Positions 11,491 through 23,190 of a stretch of 64,000 bases of DNA are shown one piece after another. The position numbers were made by a program, and so were the translations under genes. Position 1 is the stretch's first letter. Each line of letters starts with the position of its first letter. This DNA is from Alnus glutinosa (lineage: Eukaryota > Streptophyta > Magnoliopsida > Fagales > Betulaceae): contig NC_084888.1 in NCBI RefSeq assembly GCF_958979055.1, positions 32,155,804 to 32,219,803 of the forward strand, in the 5' to 3' direction. The notes below the pieces were generated by a model that saw nothing but the letters and a program-made list of their open reading frames with translations, did not search any database and was not told where the DNA came from.

Positions 11491-12583
11491 ATAGATGACA
11501 TCACATAGATCGATCACTCAAATTAAAGCACACGAAAGATTGGCCGGCCCATCTTCCTGATCATCTCATGCATATATAGCAGGCTTGTAAGAAGCACATC
11601 GATCGACATATACTGGTTACCATATTAATTAATATGTCGTATTGAATGATGGGTACGTACTATATATGTTATCTCTAATGTGATCACAAAATATCTACCT
11701 CGATTTCCTTCAAAGCTTGCCTTTTTCTTGTCATTTTCGAACCTTTTATATCAAAATTAAGGGATACCAATTAATTAAGCTCCATATATGGTCCCCCTGG
11801 CCCTTTAGCCACTCCTACCGATGCAAATATTATATTAGACACAACTAGCCGGCAACTACCACCTGCTGTAGTAACTCCAGCCTTAAGGCTCGATCTACAG
11901 ATAACACAAATATGATGTTTATTTCTTCACTCAAACACTCAAACGTACACAGGTAGCTCCATCTATATATGGTCCCCATTCGAGAGGACATGCATGCATG
12001 ATGCTGCATATTTGTTTCCGTCTGGAAAATAAATGATCTTATCCTAATCAACAACGTTGTACTGCGTTGTTTGAGACCACGGGTGTGTAGTGATCGATAG
12101 ATAGCCTCTACGTACAGATCGAGGTTAAGCTTGATTGGTGGCATGGTTTTCAACGAAGCTTTTTAGGACACCACAAGCTAGCTTTTCAAAATTAGTTGTA
12201 CCCTTTTGTTTGAGACCACAAGTGTATTGACAGATCGATCACAGAAATCGATCACTAGGGATATATATGTCGTATGTGCAATCTTATTCTGTTTGGATCA
12301 GAATTTATGCTTTCATGTTCTCCCAAAAGATCGATTTGCATAATAATTGAACTCCATGGCATCGAGTTTGGTTGCCTCGTGGAAAACCTTTTTCTAGTTG
12401 AGTGGGATTTTCCATATCAAAGGGTTGGGACCGGCCTGCATGAGGGCCTTTCGCTATGGTAATTAGGGCTGCTTTCTATTTTACATCTTTTTAGCCCGGC
12501 CCGAACCAATAAGGTCGGATAGGATTCTCTCTGTTTCATTTATAGGGTCCTTTTTATGATTAACATTTAAAGTTTATATATTT
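11491..12583. other. Intergenic, no gene seen
   Basis: Mixed AT-rich sequence with GATCGATC-rich patches. Open frames on both strands are short and match no family I know. Confidence 0.5.
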
Positions 12584-12619
12584 TAGGGGTGGCCATCGGT
12601 TCGGTAGACGGTTAATTCG

Positions 12620-12959
12620 TGAAAGAAATCTAAAACCTAAAAGAAATAAAATGCGGAATAATAAAATAAGAGAGACAAGAGATTTTATGTGGTTTGGTCT
12701 ATGACCTACGTCCACAGAGTAAAGCCTAAAGGGCTACATTGTTGCTCTTATTACTTGATTAATTTACAATACAAATGATCCATATTTATACGGATATAGA
12801 GAAAATACAAAATGGTATGTAGAGAGAATATAATCAAATCAGAATTGAATGTATTCAAATCTGATTTGATTATAATTAATTACAATTAATGAGGATTAAA
12901 TCAAATCCTCTAGTATATGGAGAGTACCATAATATACGGTATCAATATATTCTCTAACA
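12620..12959 (-). repeat. 3' LTR of the Copia-like element
   Basis: Direct repeat partner of 14277-14616. It lies at the downstream end because the element reads on the minus strand. The purine tract on the minus strand directly precedes it. Confidence 0.88.
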
Positions 12960-13580
12960 TCTCCCTGCAAACTCAAGGTGAAAGATTCTAAAATCTTGAG
13001 TTTGTTTTTTCTTTTTCTTTTTTTCTTTTTTTTTGTTTCTTTCTTTCTTCTACTTCTTCTTCTTCTTCTTTTTTCTTTTTTTTTTATTGGGTCGGATATA
13101 ACCCATTTTGGAGAACATCTTTCTTCTTCTTTTTCTTCGTCCTTCATTCTTCTGCTTCTTCTTCGTCTTCCTCCTTTTTCTTCGAACCATCATGGGGGCT
13201 AAATGAGCATGGGCTTAAAATAAGACCACAAATGTCAAAATACAAATAATAGGCCAAATATAAAAGCCAACAATGAGCCTGAGTTTGAAACAATACCAGA
13301 GGAGCCAAAAAAAATACGAGGCCAATTATGGACTAAAATAAACATGGGTTTAAAACAATACCATATGCCAAAAGATGGGTCAATGACCAAAATAAGGAGC
13401 CAACAAATGGCCAGAATAATATGGGCAACTTAGCCTCTTTTTTATTTTTTTATTTTTTATTTTTTTCCGATTTTCTTTCTTTTCCTCTTTTATTATTTTT
13501 TTTTTCTTCAACTTTTCATCTTCCCGAGACTACCTATTGGGCATTCACTACCAAAACTACATCTTTCTTCTTCTTCTTCT

Positions 13581-13582
<2 letters not shown>

Positions 13583-13611
<29 letters not shown>
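13583..13611. repeat. Poly-T tract (29 T) after a TTC run
   Basis: A TTC microsatellite runs into 29 T. It lies inside the LTR element. Any open frame through it is a composition artefact. Confidence 0.85.
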
Positions 13612-14276
13612 CAACTACAGCACTACACCACCTGTATCAATCAGTGCATAACAACCAAACTTGATACCTTACATACGTGTAGCAATCCAAGCACATCCAT
13701 CTGTATCATGTTGAACCTAGAACGATCTTCAACCAATTAATGAAAGTGAATCTGCCAGAAGTGAGAGTCTCATGCGATTTAGATTTGAACATGAGAGACG
13801 AGGAGACGACGGAGGCTTGGTGGTTAGACGGTTGGCCAATGAGCGGTTGGGTGCGGCGGAACGTGGCTGTCTGGGGTGAGATCCGTCTGAGATGATGGCT
13901 GGACTGGAGGACAGTTTCTCAAGTGCGGGAGAGGCAGGTCTGGATTGACCCCAATGAGTTCAACGAAATCTCCATGACCTTTGGTTGTGCTGAGACAGCC
14001 AAAGGTCTTTTTTTTTTTCTTTTTTTCTTTTTTCAGGAACAGTACATAAAGATGAGAAAATTAAACTTGAGTCTGTTTTCCACATGAACAGAACGCAAAG
14101 GAAAAGAAAACTTGAGAATAACATTTTTTTTTTTTTTTCAATACTATGCAAAACCTATGGTGAGGAGATCTGCAAAATAATGATTATCAAGGAAAAAAAA
14201 TGAAATACAAGAAAAATGAAAAATTTCACAGGATCATTGTATCGAACACTGACGGTAGCCTATAGCTATGATACCA

Positions 14277-14616
14277 TGAAAGAAATCTAAAACCTAAAAG
14301 AAATAAAATGCAGAATAATAAAATATGAGAGACAAGAGATTTTACGTGGTTCAGTCTATGACTTATGTCTACAAAGTAAAGCTCAAAGGGCTACATTATT
14401 GCTCTTATTACTTGATTAATTTACAATACAAATGATCCATATTTATAGGGATATAGAAAAAATACAAAATGGTATGTAGAGAGAATGTAATCAAATCAGA
14501 ATTGAATGTATTCAAATCTAATTTGATTATAATTAATTACAATTAATGAGGATTAAATCAAATCCTCCAATATATGGAGAGTACCATAATATACGGTATC
14601 AATATATTCTCTAACA
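14277..14616 (-). repeat. 5' LTR of the Copia-like element
   Basis: Direct repeat partner of 12620-12959, followed on the minus strand by the tRNA-Met-like primer site. The few LTR differences suggest an old but not ancient insertion. Confidence 0.88.
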
Positions 14617-15057
14617 ATTCGGTCGGCTAACCGACTTTTGTTCGAATACAGTCAGTGAATTTATTTCGGTTTAGTCGGTTAAGCGGTTAATAGGCGGTCG
14701 GTTAAGTTGATTAAGTCGGTTAATAGGCAGTCGGTTAAATCGGTTAACATGAGAAATGAAACGACGTCGTTTTTTATTTTTTTTAAAGGAAAAGAAAGGA
14801 TCAAACGTTTAATTCTTACTAAAAAGAAGTCGTTTCGTTTTATGTCGATTTTAGTTAATTGGTCGGAATAAGAGGCGGTTCAGTTCGGTTACTGCTTAAA
14901 AGACGGTTCAATTTGGTTCGGTTACCGAATCGGCTTTTGGAATAAAATTTTATACCGACTACCGAACCAAAATTAGTCGATAGGCAGTCAATGGCGGTTT
15001 TGGTTCGGTTCGATAAACGGTCGGTAGGCGGTATGCGGATAATTTGCCCAACCCTAA

Positions 15058-15683
15058 TGCATTTAACAATATATATGAAGTTAATATTAACACGTCTTTT
15101 AAAAAAACAAATAATATAGAATCATATACATTGTTAGATGCACTAATTTTAAATTCAGACCATAAAACAAATAGTATCCATTTTATTTGAAATTGAAATG
15201 ATCCTTGTAGATGTCTGTTTAGGCTGTCTAGCAATATAAAGTTTGACTAGGTAACCAGTCAAGATTGATAATATTGGTCTCTAGCAATTTGGTAAGTCGG
15301 CTTGTTAGCAATTCTAGTAATAAATGTGAGAGAGCTAATATAATTGTCCAAGCAAATTTTGGATTGTCCACCCACCTGCTCGGACAAGCAACAAATTGCT
15401 GGAATCCGGATTCAAACATTTATGTTTCAAGGATGGCCAATATTAGAGTTTGGATTTGGCTTCATCACTATATGAATATTCAATTCCAACGTGGCCACTC
15501 TGGATATTTGAAGTTTTATTTTAAATTAAGTTAAAGAAAAAATATTTTATTTTATTTTAATTTATTAAATTGACATCTATTTTTGAAAAAAATACGAGGG
15601 GTTGAATTCTTGGTTCAGTATTGGGCAGTGGTCCTATGAATCGAACTATGCCGAGGTTAACACAAACCCATTTGTGTGAGACC
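15058..15683. other. Intergenic, upstream of the S-acyltransferase gene
   Basis: AT-rich sequence with no supportable gene. The block near 15280-15420 has weak inverted similarity (AGCAATTTGG against CAAATTGCTGG), too loose to call an element. Confidence 0.45.
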
Positions 15684-15697
15684 ATGGGCCGGCCCAT
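15684..15697. promoter_or_regulatory. Palindromic site II element ATGGGCCGGCCCAT
   Basis: A perfect 14-bp palindrome containing TGGGCC and GGCCCA, the site II motif bound by TCP factors in promoters of housekeeping plant genes. It lies 205 bp upstream of the S-acyltransferase ATG at 15902. The functional role is inferred from motif and position. Confidence 0.5.
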
Positions 15698-15901
15698 ATG
15701 AGAGCTCACATGTCGTAGCCAAAGGTCAAGCCCGTTTAATTGCATGAGCTTGGGTCCAATGGAAATCTTGAAGGAGAACCAATATAAGGCCCCATGCAAT
15801 GGCCCCACAACTTGCTGACTTCACAAAAACCATGGACTCTCCTTTTGCTGATTCTGAATTTCCACAAGCTCCCAGCTCGTCTTCCACGCCCCAAATCCCC
15901 A

Positions 15902-18633
15902 ATGAAGTGCGAAGGATTTCTCACCATCCCTGTGTCTGCGGTGTTCCTGTCGATGGGTTTTGTCTATTACATCACAATTTTCGTTTTTCTGGAGGATTGG
16001 GTCGGGTTGCAGAGCTCAGCTGGGTCTTTGAACTCTCTGATTTTCTCTTTCTTGTTTTTTCTTTGCCTTTTCTCTTTCTTTTCTTGTGTTCTGATTGACC
16101 CAGGTCGCGTTCCGGCTTCCTATATCCCTGATGTTGAGGAAAGCGGGGGCTCAGATAAGGAACCCGACAAAAATGTGAGTGTTTCGTGCTTGCATATGTG
16201 AATAGTGATTTAGGTTTCGAGAGTTTTCTTTAATTTGTTTGTTTAGTGGGGAAAATGGTGTAAAGTGAAGAATTTGAGATTTTGGTTTTCGTGGTTTCTG
16301 TTTTGCTGTTGAGGGAAGTGAGAGTCTCAACTGGACTAATTCGTTGACTGATAACTTAATTACTGATGATTTGATTAATCTTTTCATTTTGGAAGAAATA
16401 TTTAGATGTTCTTTATTAGCTTGGCATCATTTGGTTGCTAAGAGAACGTGGGAAAGAGATTAAATTAGAATTCTGAGTCTTATATATTGGTAATTCAAGT
16501 GGAAAAAAAATAAAAAAATCTTATGTATTGATAATTCTGAGTATCTCTCACAAGGTGGGAATGCCACGCTCTCCCACAGCATTGGGTTCCCACCTGTGAT
16601 AGAGAGCAGCGTGGAAAAAACAAGATAGAAAGTTGAAATAACATTTCCTCTTAATAAATTACAAGACTAGTTCGAAAACTGGTTTTTCTCTGTCAATTTA
16701 GTCTCTTCCCCCAAAAATTGATGGCAACCAAATAGCTTAATGTTTTATGTTGTGATTCTAGTCTTAGGTGTTGATGCATACATGTGTGAGTGTGAATGGT
16801 TAAGTCTCATATTAGGTAGTAATCACGAGAGTGAATACTTGATATAATATAATTGGATCCAAGTCCACAACCTTAAATTTTTACATTGAAGTGGTATCCC
16901 AATATGATATACTAGGATCTTATTTGCAAACTCTCGCAGTAGTTTTATCTTCCCAACTAGTGATATTAGAGCCAATGGTATTGTGCTCAAGGTGGATGAT
17001 AACGGTCACTTTCGCAATTGAAGTGGGGATTATCCTTTTCACAGGTAGAACGGGGATAGTGCATAGTTAATCCATGATGGATCCTTGCCTCAGTTGGAGT
17101 TGGGACAAGGTACATTGTATGGACAAGCCTTCAAAACTACATAAATGATCATAGAGAAGGCCTTTGGCAAACCATGACAATACGTTTTAATAACGAGTGT
17201 GATCAATGTGATAGTAGACTTGTCCACACAAATGATCTTAATAAAATGATTTGATTGGGAGTATAGTCGATGTTGTAGAAGACTTATATGTGAATGGAAG
17301 ATTGTTAAAATGTATACATGTGAGTATGAGTTGTTAAACCCCATGGGGACACTAGACACAGAACCCTGATCACACGCGTGCATGGACATCAAAATCAGAG
17401 GATGGCCTTGTCCATGACCTTATGGTTGTGTGATTGAGAGCTAAAGATATTATTTTGGGCACTTTTGTTATTATCCGCATTTTTATTTATTTTGTATTTA
17501 TTTTTTAGACTGGTTATGTTATTTTAGTGGGTTGTCAACGCAAGTATCACTAAAGTTAGGGTTAGGGTTTAATCCCTAGTCTATTTTGAGCATAATATTG
17601 TATTGTGATAATTTGTTTTTGATGAATAAAGAAAATAAAAACTGTTGTTGTTTTCCCCCTCCTGATTTCATCTCTCTCCCGCGCTTCCTCTTCCCTATTT
17701 CTTCTCTCTCCCTTCAACTTTTATTCTCAAATTCTTGTTGTCTGGCATAAATTTAATCTGAGACAGGTTCGATTGTTTTCCATAACAATCGAGTGATCGC
17801 CACCGTGTTCAAACGACTCCAACAACGCCAAAACAATTTTGGTGTGCCTAGGGCTGTAATCAAGCCGAGTCGAGGTCTAAGATTTCAAGACTGGCTTGTT
17901 TATGAGTCGAGCTTGAACTCAAGCTGAGTTATGAAATGTATATTCAAGCTCGACTCGTTTAAAACTCGGGAACGAGGCGAGCTCGAGCTTGAGCTCGTTG
18001 AGAATGCCATTCGAGCCGAACTGAGTTACTCGACAAGCTCGGCTCAACTAGAGCTCGAGCTAGGCTATTAACTTTTTCAATGTGTGATCAAAGTAGAGTT
18101 CAAGCCCGAGTTTGTGAACAATTTCTATATATTTATTAATAGCATAAATATATAATATGTAACTATATAAGGCATATTATAAAATATAGTACATAACTAT
18201 AGTCTGTAAGTAACAAATTAACAATATGTTATTATATATAACTATAGAGTATAAACTATGGTATATGTATAATGTGAGCAAATAGTAAGTCTAATATATT
18301 CTATATAACTAAGAAACTATAGTATAAGTATAATAGTGTGATGTGATATATGTGTGTTTATATATATATAGTTATATACTAACTATTAATAACTTAATTT
18401 GTTAGTTTAACATACTAAATACTATTATCAAAGTATTATAATTAATATGTAATACTATATTTACCTAGCTAGTATACTATATGCTTATTTAGTATTTATA
18501 TATATATATATATATAATCAAAAAATGACCTATAGACTTTGGTAGTTTGGTTCTCCTATGTATATTACTTGTGTACTTAGGGGTGGGTGCCTTACACTTT
18601 TTTTTTCAATAAATTTTTACTTATAAAATAAAA

Positions 18634-18668
<35 letters not shown>

Positions 18669-20550
18669 CAAAAAATGACCTATAGACTTTGGTAGTTTGG
18701 TTCTCCTATGTATATTACTTGTGTACTTAGGGGTGGGTGCCTTACACTTTTTTTTTGAATAAATTTTTACTTATAAAATAAAAAGTTAACTGCTATATAT
18801 ATATATATATATAATATACATAGAAATATCGAGTAACATATAGTTAATTATATTTATTTAGTATATGTTAATTAACTAGATAATATGTTAGTTTATGAAC
18901 TAATTAGTTAGTATGTTAACTAATACACACATATAAATATTAAGTAACATATATAACATATGTTACTTAATTACTAATATACATGCTTAAATTTATATAA
19001 CTAAAAATTCTTATCAACAGTTAACAAATTGGTCAAAACTTTAGTCGACATGTAACTTTGAGTTCTTGGATACATGATGTCTGATAGGTTGCACAATCAA
19101 GGCATTGTGACAAGTGCTCTACATACAAGCCTCCTAGGGCTCATCATTGTCGGGTCTGCAGAAGGTGTGTTTTGAGGATGGTAGGTTAGTTTTTATATCA
19201 TTTTTAGCAAAGTGAAATCCATAATTATATATGTATAATTCATGACTCTAGTTAGGAGCATGATCAAACTTATGATCTAAGTTCTTTTTGCTTTTCCTTC
19301 CAAAATTGGGTGCAGGATCATCACTGTCCGTGGATAAATAATTGTGTTGGCTATTGGAACTATAAGGCCTTTTTTATACTTGTCCTATATGCAACTATAG
19401 GTAGCATCTACTCTACGGTATGTTTTATCTGGCTTTTCCTTTCATTTTGTTTTGAAGTTATTAGATTGCCTCGAGATATAACAAAGCTCTTGGCATTCTT
19501 AGGTTATTGTAATAAGCTGTTCGTGTCAAAAGGATTTTGGCGGAAAGGTTCCCCTCAAAACTTTCTATGTGAGTTTGTATTCAATTATCTAAAGATGTCA
19601 CACTGAACATATAGTTTCGTGTTTTGGAGTGATATCATTATGTCAAATACTAATATCAGGTCAGAATTTCCGATCAAGCCTCTTACTTTGATATGGTTTA
19701 AGGGGGTTATCTGGCTTAGAAATTAACCTAGTGTGGTGCAGTTATATTGTTTTGTTTAGTCTACGAGAGACCACAACCCCCTTTTGCTCACAGTTATTTG
19801 ATTTGTATTCACTTAATTTCTTATGTTGTTTTATTTTTGCTATGGAACTGTGAAATTTTTAACTAGTTTGTAGAATTCAATTTTTAACGGGATTCTTGGT
19901 GTACATTTCATTTTCAAATAAAACTTGAAATTTGTCGAAAAATTGATGGATAATGGAGTATTTTGAAGTTGTTCAAAATATTGGATTCCTTTAGTTCTAA
20001 TTAGAACTAATGCCATGAATTAGGTTATCAGCTTATTACTTTTCATGATGTCTGTCATCCTGCAGCAGGTTTTGTGGTTGTTATTAAGAGTCAAGAATTT
20101 CAGGAGCCTGCTATTAATTTGTTGAACCTTGCTTAAGTTATTAATCCTTTAAATACAATCCTTATACATGTCAAGTTTATCTGAAGTAATATCCCTTCAT
20201 TGCCCGACTTATCCTTTTTTCCCCCATTTATATAATACTTCTTGAAATTGTGACACTTGTGTATATTTTAGATTATTTGCGGAGCAGTGATGACTGGCTT
20301 GAGTATAACACTTGGAATTCTTTTGGGTTGGCATATCTACCTTATCATTCACAATATGACAACCATAGAGGTAGGTTGTGAGTTTCCAAAGTTGGATATG
20401 TCATCAATGATTTTCATGTTTATTAGTGAATATCTCACAATGGACCTTTTGCCAGTATTACGAAGAAGTAAGGGCAACGTGGTTGGCTAGGAAAACTGGT
20501 CAGAGCTATCGACGTCTGTTCGACCTTGGTGCTTACAAAAACATTACCTT

Positions 20551-20606
<56 letters not shown>

Positions 20607-20843
20607 CCTCTCCCTCTCCCTCTCCCTCTCCCTCTCCTTCCTTGTTTATGTCTGTTGGTTCTTAGTTTTATTTCTCATGACTTGTATATTGATATTTCCG
20701 TTATGTCTGTCATCTGTCAATATGGTGACTGTATGCCTTTGGTTCAGGTCCTGGGTACAAACATGCTGAAATGGTTGTGGCCTACATCTGTGAGCCATCT
20801 AAAAGATGGCCTCGCCTTCCCAATTTCACGTGACAATTCATAA
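15902..20843 (+). CDS. DHHC protein S-acyltransferase (PAT15/PAT16-like), 274 aa, 7 exons
   Basis: Transfers long-chain acyl groups to cysteines of membrane-associated proteins. Exons: 15902-16174, 19088-19180, 19316-19417, 19503-19568, 20272-20370, 20456-20551, 20748-20843. All junctions are phase 0 and the total is 825 nt. Two N-terminal membrane segments (about residues 7-31 and 42-67) precede DPGRVPASY. The cysteine-rich domain begins at RHCDKCSTYKPPRAHHC, and the catalytic DHHC is residues 123-126, just after the exon 2/3 junction. A third and fourth membrane segment follow, then the TTIE motif (208-211), a family landmark. The start at 15902 (MKCEGF) fits the family; an in-frame ATG at 15794 would add 36 unlikely residues. 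Intron 1 is 2.9 kb and full of repeats. In Arabidopsis PAT15 lies beside MIR172B and WCRKC2 (from memory). Confidence 0.93.
16770..17785 (+). mobile_element. Possible LTR-retrotransposon-derived segment
   Basis: The sequence from about TGTTGATGCATAC to the CT-rich stretch near 17690-17780 has the look of a solo LTR: a polyadenylation-like AATAAAGAAAATAAAA near 17624, then TTGTTGTTTTCC and a pyrimidine-rich tail. No matching second copy or target duplication was found, so both boundaries and identity are uncertain. Confidence 0.3.
17846..18070. mobile_element. GAGCTCGAGC-rich hAT-like remnant
   Basis: TAGGGCTGTAATCAAGCCGAG is followed by many degenerate GAGCTCGAGCTTGAGCTCG and CTCGACTCG units. 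This matches a very common class of plant non-autonomous repeats starting AGGGCTGTAAACGAGCC. It lies within intron 1 of the S-acyltransferase gene. Confidence 0.5.
18515..18785. repeat. 121-bp unit in two near-identical tandem copies with TA arrays
   Basis: Bases 18515-18635 and 18665-18785 differ at a single position (C versus G in TTTTTCAATA/TTTTTGAATA), with a constant 150-bp offset. A (TA)n array precedes each copy and another follows the second. The identity implies a recent duplication or an assembly duplication at a TA repeat. Confidence 0.9.
20552..20640 (+). repeat. (TC)n / (TCCCTC)n microsatellite at the start of intron 6
   Basis: About 50 bp of TC repeats turns into TCCCTC hexamer-type repeats. 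The GT of the 5' splice site (20552-20553) is itself the first step of the repeat, because exon 6 ends at ACCTTG. Confidence 0.9.
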
Positions 20844-22163
20844 AGATTTTCTTCCTCCACAAAGTTTGGAGTTAACAACATCTCACGTAAAGGATCTAAG
20901 AGTTTCATCATTTTATCCTCTTCTCAATGCGAAAATAAGCTAGGAGCTGACTTGAAGCGACGTAAGTTTATTTTGGATTACACCGAGCAAGATTGCATCA
21001 AAAAGTTTACGCCAACACGGCACCGGTAGTCTGTTGATAAAACCTATCTTGATTGCTGTTCTCTCCTACCATGCTGGAGTACCACGCCATGAAGTTCTTG
21101 CAACACATGATTGGAAATTGTTGTTTACATAATTTAAAACGCGCAGACACGATGACTTCACATTGATGTCGCAACAAACCACATGATTGAACTCAGTAGA
21201 TGATGGTTTACATGGAATACTGCTTGTTCTATCCTATAGCGATGAGACTGTTTATATTGTTGATAAGATTTTCCGATGTGCTTTTTCCTTTGCAAATTCA
21301 CTGATGCATTAATGTTGGTCCATTAATTTTACTGTTTCATTGTTAAGAAATAATAATTTCTTTGAGAACTCATATCACAGTATGTTAATTTCCTCTCAAC
21401 TCTATGGCTACTATCTGACTCTTGTAATGGGGTGAATTCCATCATAAGCTGTTTTGAGAAACTTAGTTTTGGTGTATTTGCTTTCATTACCATTTCGTTG
21501 TCCTCCTAATTACAGTTGCATGCTCCTCCACTTTATTCTTTTCTGAGTGGGAAACTATGATATGGACAAACTAGGTCGTAGGAAATTCTTACAAATCAGT
21601 CTAATAAATTGTTAATTTGTTAGTGTACATTCTTCTACCGTGCGAGAGCCACGTGTTTTTTTAATATGCGAACCCTCAAAAATTAATTTCCTACCCCACC
21701 CCCCCCCCCCCCACCCGGCGCCAAGCGTTTTTCTGTTTTATTGTACCAAACACTGAAAATTTTGGTTCTCCCTTGAAAGGAGACAAAGGAGGCACACCAG
21801 TAAAGCCAGTTTGTAAGAAACTTATGTCCATGTATGTGGTTTGTAAGAAATTTATGTATGTATGTTAACAATGAACCATAATTTGCCGATAACCTTGTGT
21901 CTTCTTAGGATTGGAACTTCAAAGTGTCAAAACACTCTAAGGTAGAGGGATTTTAGTAATTGTTGTGCCTTGGCCACTAGACCAAAGGCAGAATCGTTTC
22001 TATGTGAAGAAAATAGTGACAAATTGGATGTCTATTTTATATCCAGAGATATAAATTGGGTGCGTTTGTTAATGCGTTTTTTTACATATATTTTGTTTTT
22101 AATTTAAAAAAATATTATGATGTGACATAAATGTGAAACAAAAGAATAGCGACTTATTTGTAG
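20844..22163. other. S-acyltransferase 3' region and intergenic DNA
   Basis: The first part is presumably 3' UTR, with AATAAA-like motifs near 21347 and 21604. It also holds a 15-17 nt C run near 21698. No further gene is supported. Confidence 0.5.
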
Positions 22164-22379
22164 GTACCGAGAAATTGTTCGGTTTGGAGTTGGATTAAAA
22201 CGTTGAATACAATGGATGAAGGGGAGCATTTGAATAATATGTTAGAAGCACGGAATGATGAACATGAAGAAGATAAAACGATAATTATTGATGGGAGGTG
22301 TTACGTATATATCGAAGTTTTTGTGATGGAAATGGGTAGAGCTCTCCTGAACCTCAAGTCTGAAGATGAGGATGGATGA
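22164..22379 (+). other. Unassigned open frame, 55 aa from ATG 22212
   Basis: A frame from 22164, just after an acceptor-like TTGTAG, runs to TGA at 22377-22379 and contains an ATG at 22212. The predicted 55-aa peptide is acidic: it starts MDEGEHLNNMLEARNDEHEE, has IIIDGRCYVYIEVFVMEMG in the middle and ends SEDEDG. I do not recognise it. It could be a decayed exon, a transposon scrap or chance. Confidence 0.2.
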
Positions 22380-23190
22380 GTCCATTTCCAGAGCTCGAGC
22401 AGCCTATCTTTAATATCTTCAATTAGAATCATGCTAAGCATGTGGACTTTTCCCCCTGCATGCCATCTTAATCAATCTTTATTCTCGTTCATAATGATTT
22501 CTTTTGCATAATATATTTAATATTTCAACTGCATATCAATTATGTTTGACCTATTTTTATGTATTTTCTGCGTCTGCAAACTCATGGCTTTGTTAATCTT
22601 ATTAAAATTGCATGCTCTAATGATAGATTTGAAGAAAAAATAAGTCCTCTCAACTACTATTTTTAATGAACAAATTCTGTCCGATATCTCTAGAGTGATT
22701 GAGAGAACTCTCTAGAGAGCTCGTCTCTTTCCACTCCCTTTGAGTGTCTTGACTTTTCCTAATGAGTGTCAACCCTGCGAGGAAGGAGGAACGCACCCTC
22801 CTCCCTCTTCCACTCCCCTTCTTTTCTCTTTCCCTTTCTTTTTTCTTTCTTTTCTTTCTGTTTTTGTTTGAAGCTTGAAAGTCAGATTTACTGCACCTCC
22901 CTTCCCCCTCCACTGCCCACGTGCCTCTCCTTCACTTTCATCAACCTCCACTACAACTGTCGTCCACCTCCGTCGTTGCCACCGCCACTCCTTTTTTGCT
23001 CACACAACAAATTCATAGCTTCCCCTCTCTTGTTCCACTAGATCTATATAAATGATACACTCTTTTTGCCTATGGAGGCCGCAGATCCAAATGCATGTGG
23101 TCTCCACCAAGCCTACTTTGCGGAGTACCTCTCTCACTGGACACTGAGGCAGTATTCCTCTTCACTGATTCAATCACTTCAAGTGGTCCT
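22380..23190. other. Intergenic, pyrimidine-rich patch
   Basis: A CT-rich block at 22790-22990 gives overlapping low-complexity frames on both strands, and I do not consider them genes. No splice-linked coding sequence. Confidence 0.5.

Larger units (their letters stand above)
12620..14616 (-). mobile_element. Complete non-autonomous Copia-like LTR retrotransposon
   Basis: Two 340-bp direct repeats (12620-12959 and 14277-14616), about 94% identical by eye, bound a 1.3-kb interior. On the minus strand they start TGTTAGAGAATATATTGATA and end TTTCTTTCA. Next to the minus-strand 5' LTR is TGGTATCATAGC (complement of 14265-14276), one base from the initiator-Met tRNA primer site TGGTATCAGAGC. A purine tract GCAGGGAGA precedes the 3' LTR. 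The 5-bp target duplication ATTCG is intact (12615-12619 and 14617-14621). The interior has no gag or pol, only TTC/poly-T tracts and unplaced sequence, so it must depend on enzymes from another element. Confidence 0.9.
12584..15057. mobile_element. hAT-like GGTTCGGT-rich repeat split by an LTR element
   Basis: The left end begins TAGGGGTGGCCATCGGTTCGG. The right end in complement reads TTAGGGTTGGGCAAAT, followed by CCGAACC-rich sequence. Such TAGGGGTGG-type ends with GGTTCGGTTAA-rich interiors are common in plant non-autonomous hAT-like repeats. The interior consists of degenerate CGGTTAA, GGCGGTCGGTTAA and TTCGGTTCGG units. An LTR element at 12620-14616 interrupts it. I could not identify an 8-bp target duplication, so the class is tentative. 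Confidence 0.45.
16175..19087. other. Intron 1 of the S-acyltransferase gene, repeat-filled
   Basis: This 2.9-kb intron holds LTR-like sequence (about 16770-17780), a GAGCTCGAGC-rich hAT-like patch (about 17846-18070) and TA-rich DNA with a 121-bp duplicated unit. No coding exon of another gene was found in it. Confidence 0.75.

Noticed and set aside
12896..13202. Lys/Arg-rich minus frame and Phe/Leu-rich plus frame
   Set aside because: Both are translations of the same TTC/T-rich tract inside the LTR element.
15799..16098. 99-aa frame overlapping the first S-acyltransferase exon
   Set aside because: It is a shifted frame of the true exon. The other frame carries the family motifs and splices correctly.
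20039..20120. Candidate exon after CTGCAG at about 20064 for the S-acyltransferase
   Set aside because: It reads VLWLLL and soon stops, whereas the exon at 19503-19568 (VIVISCSCQKDFGGKVPLKT) fits the family and keeps phase.
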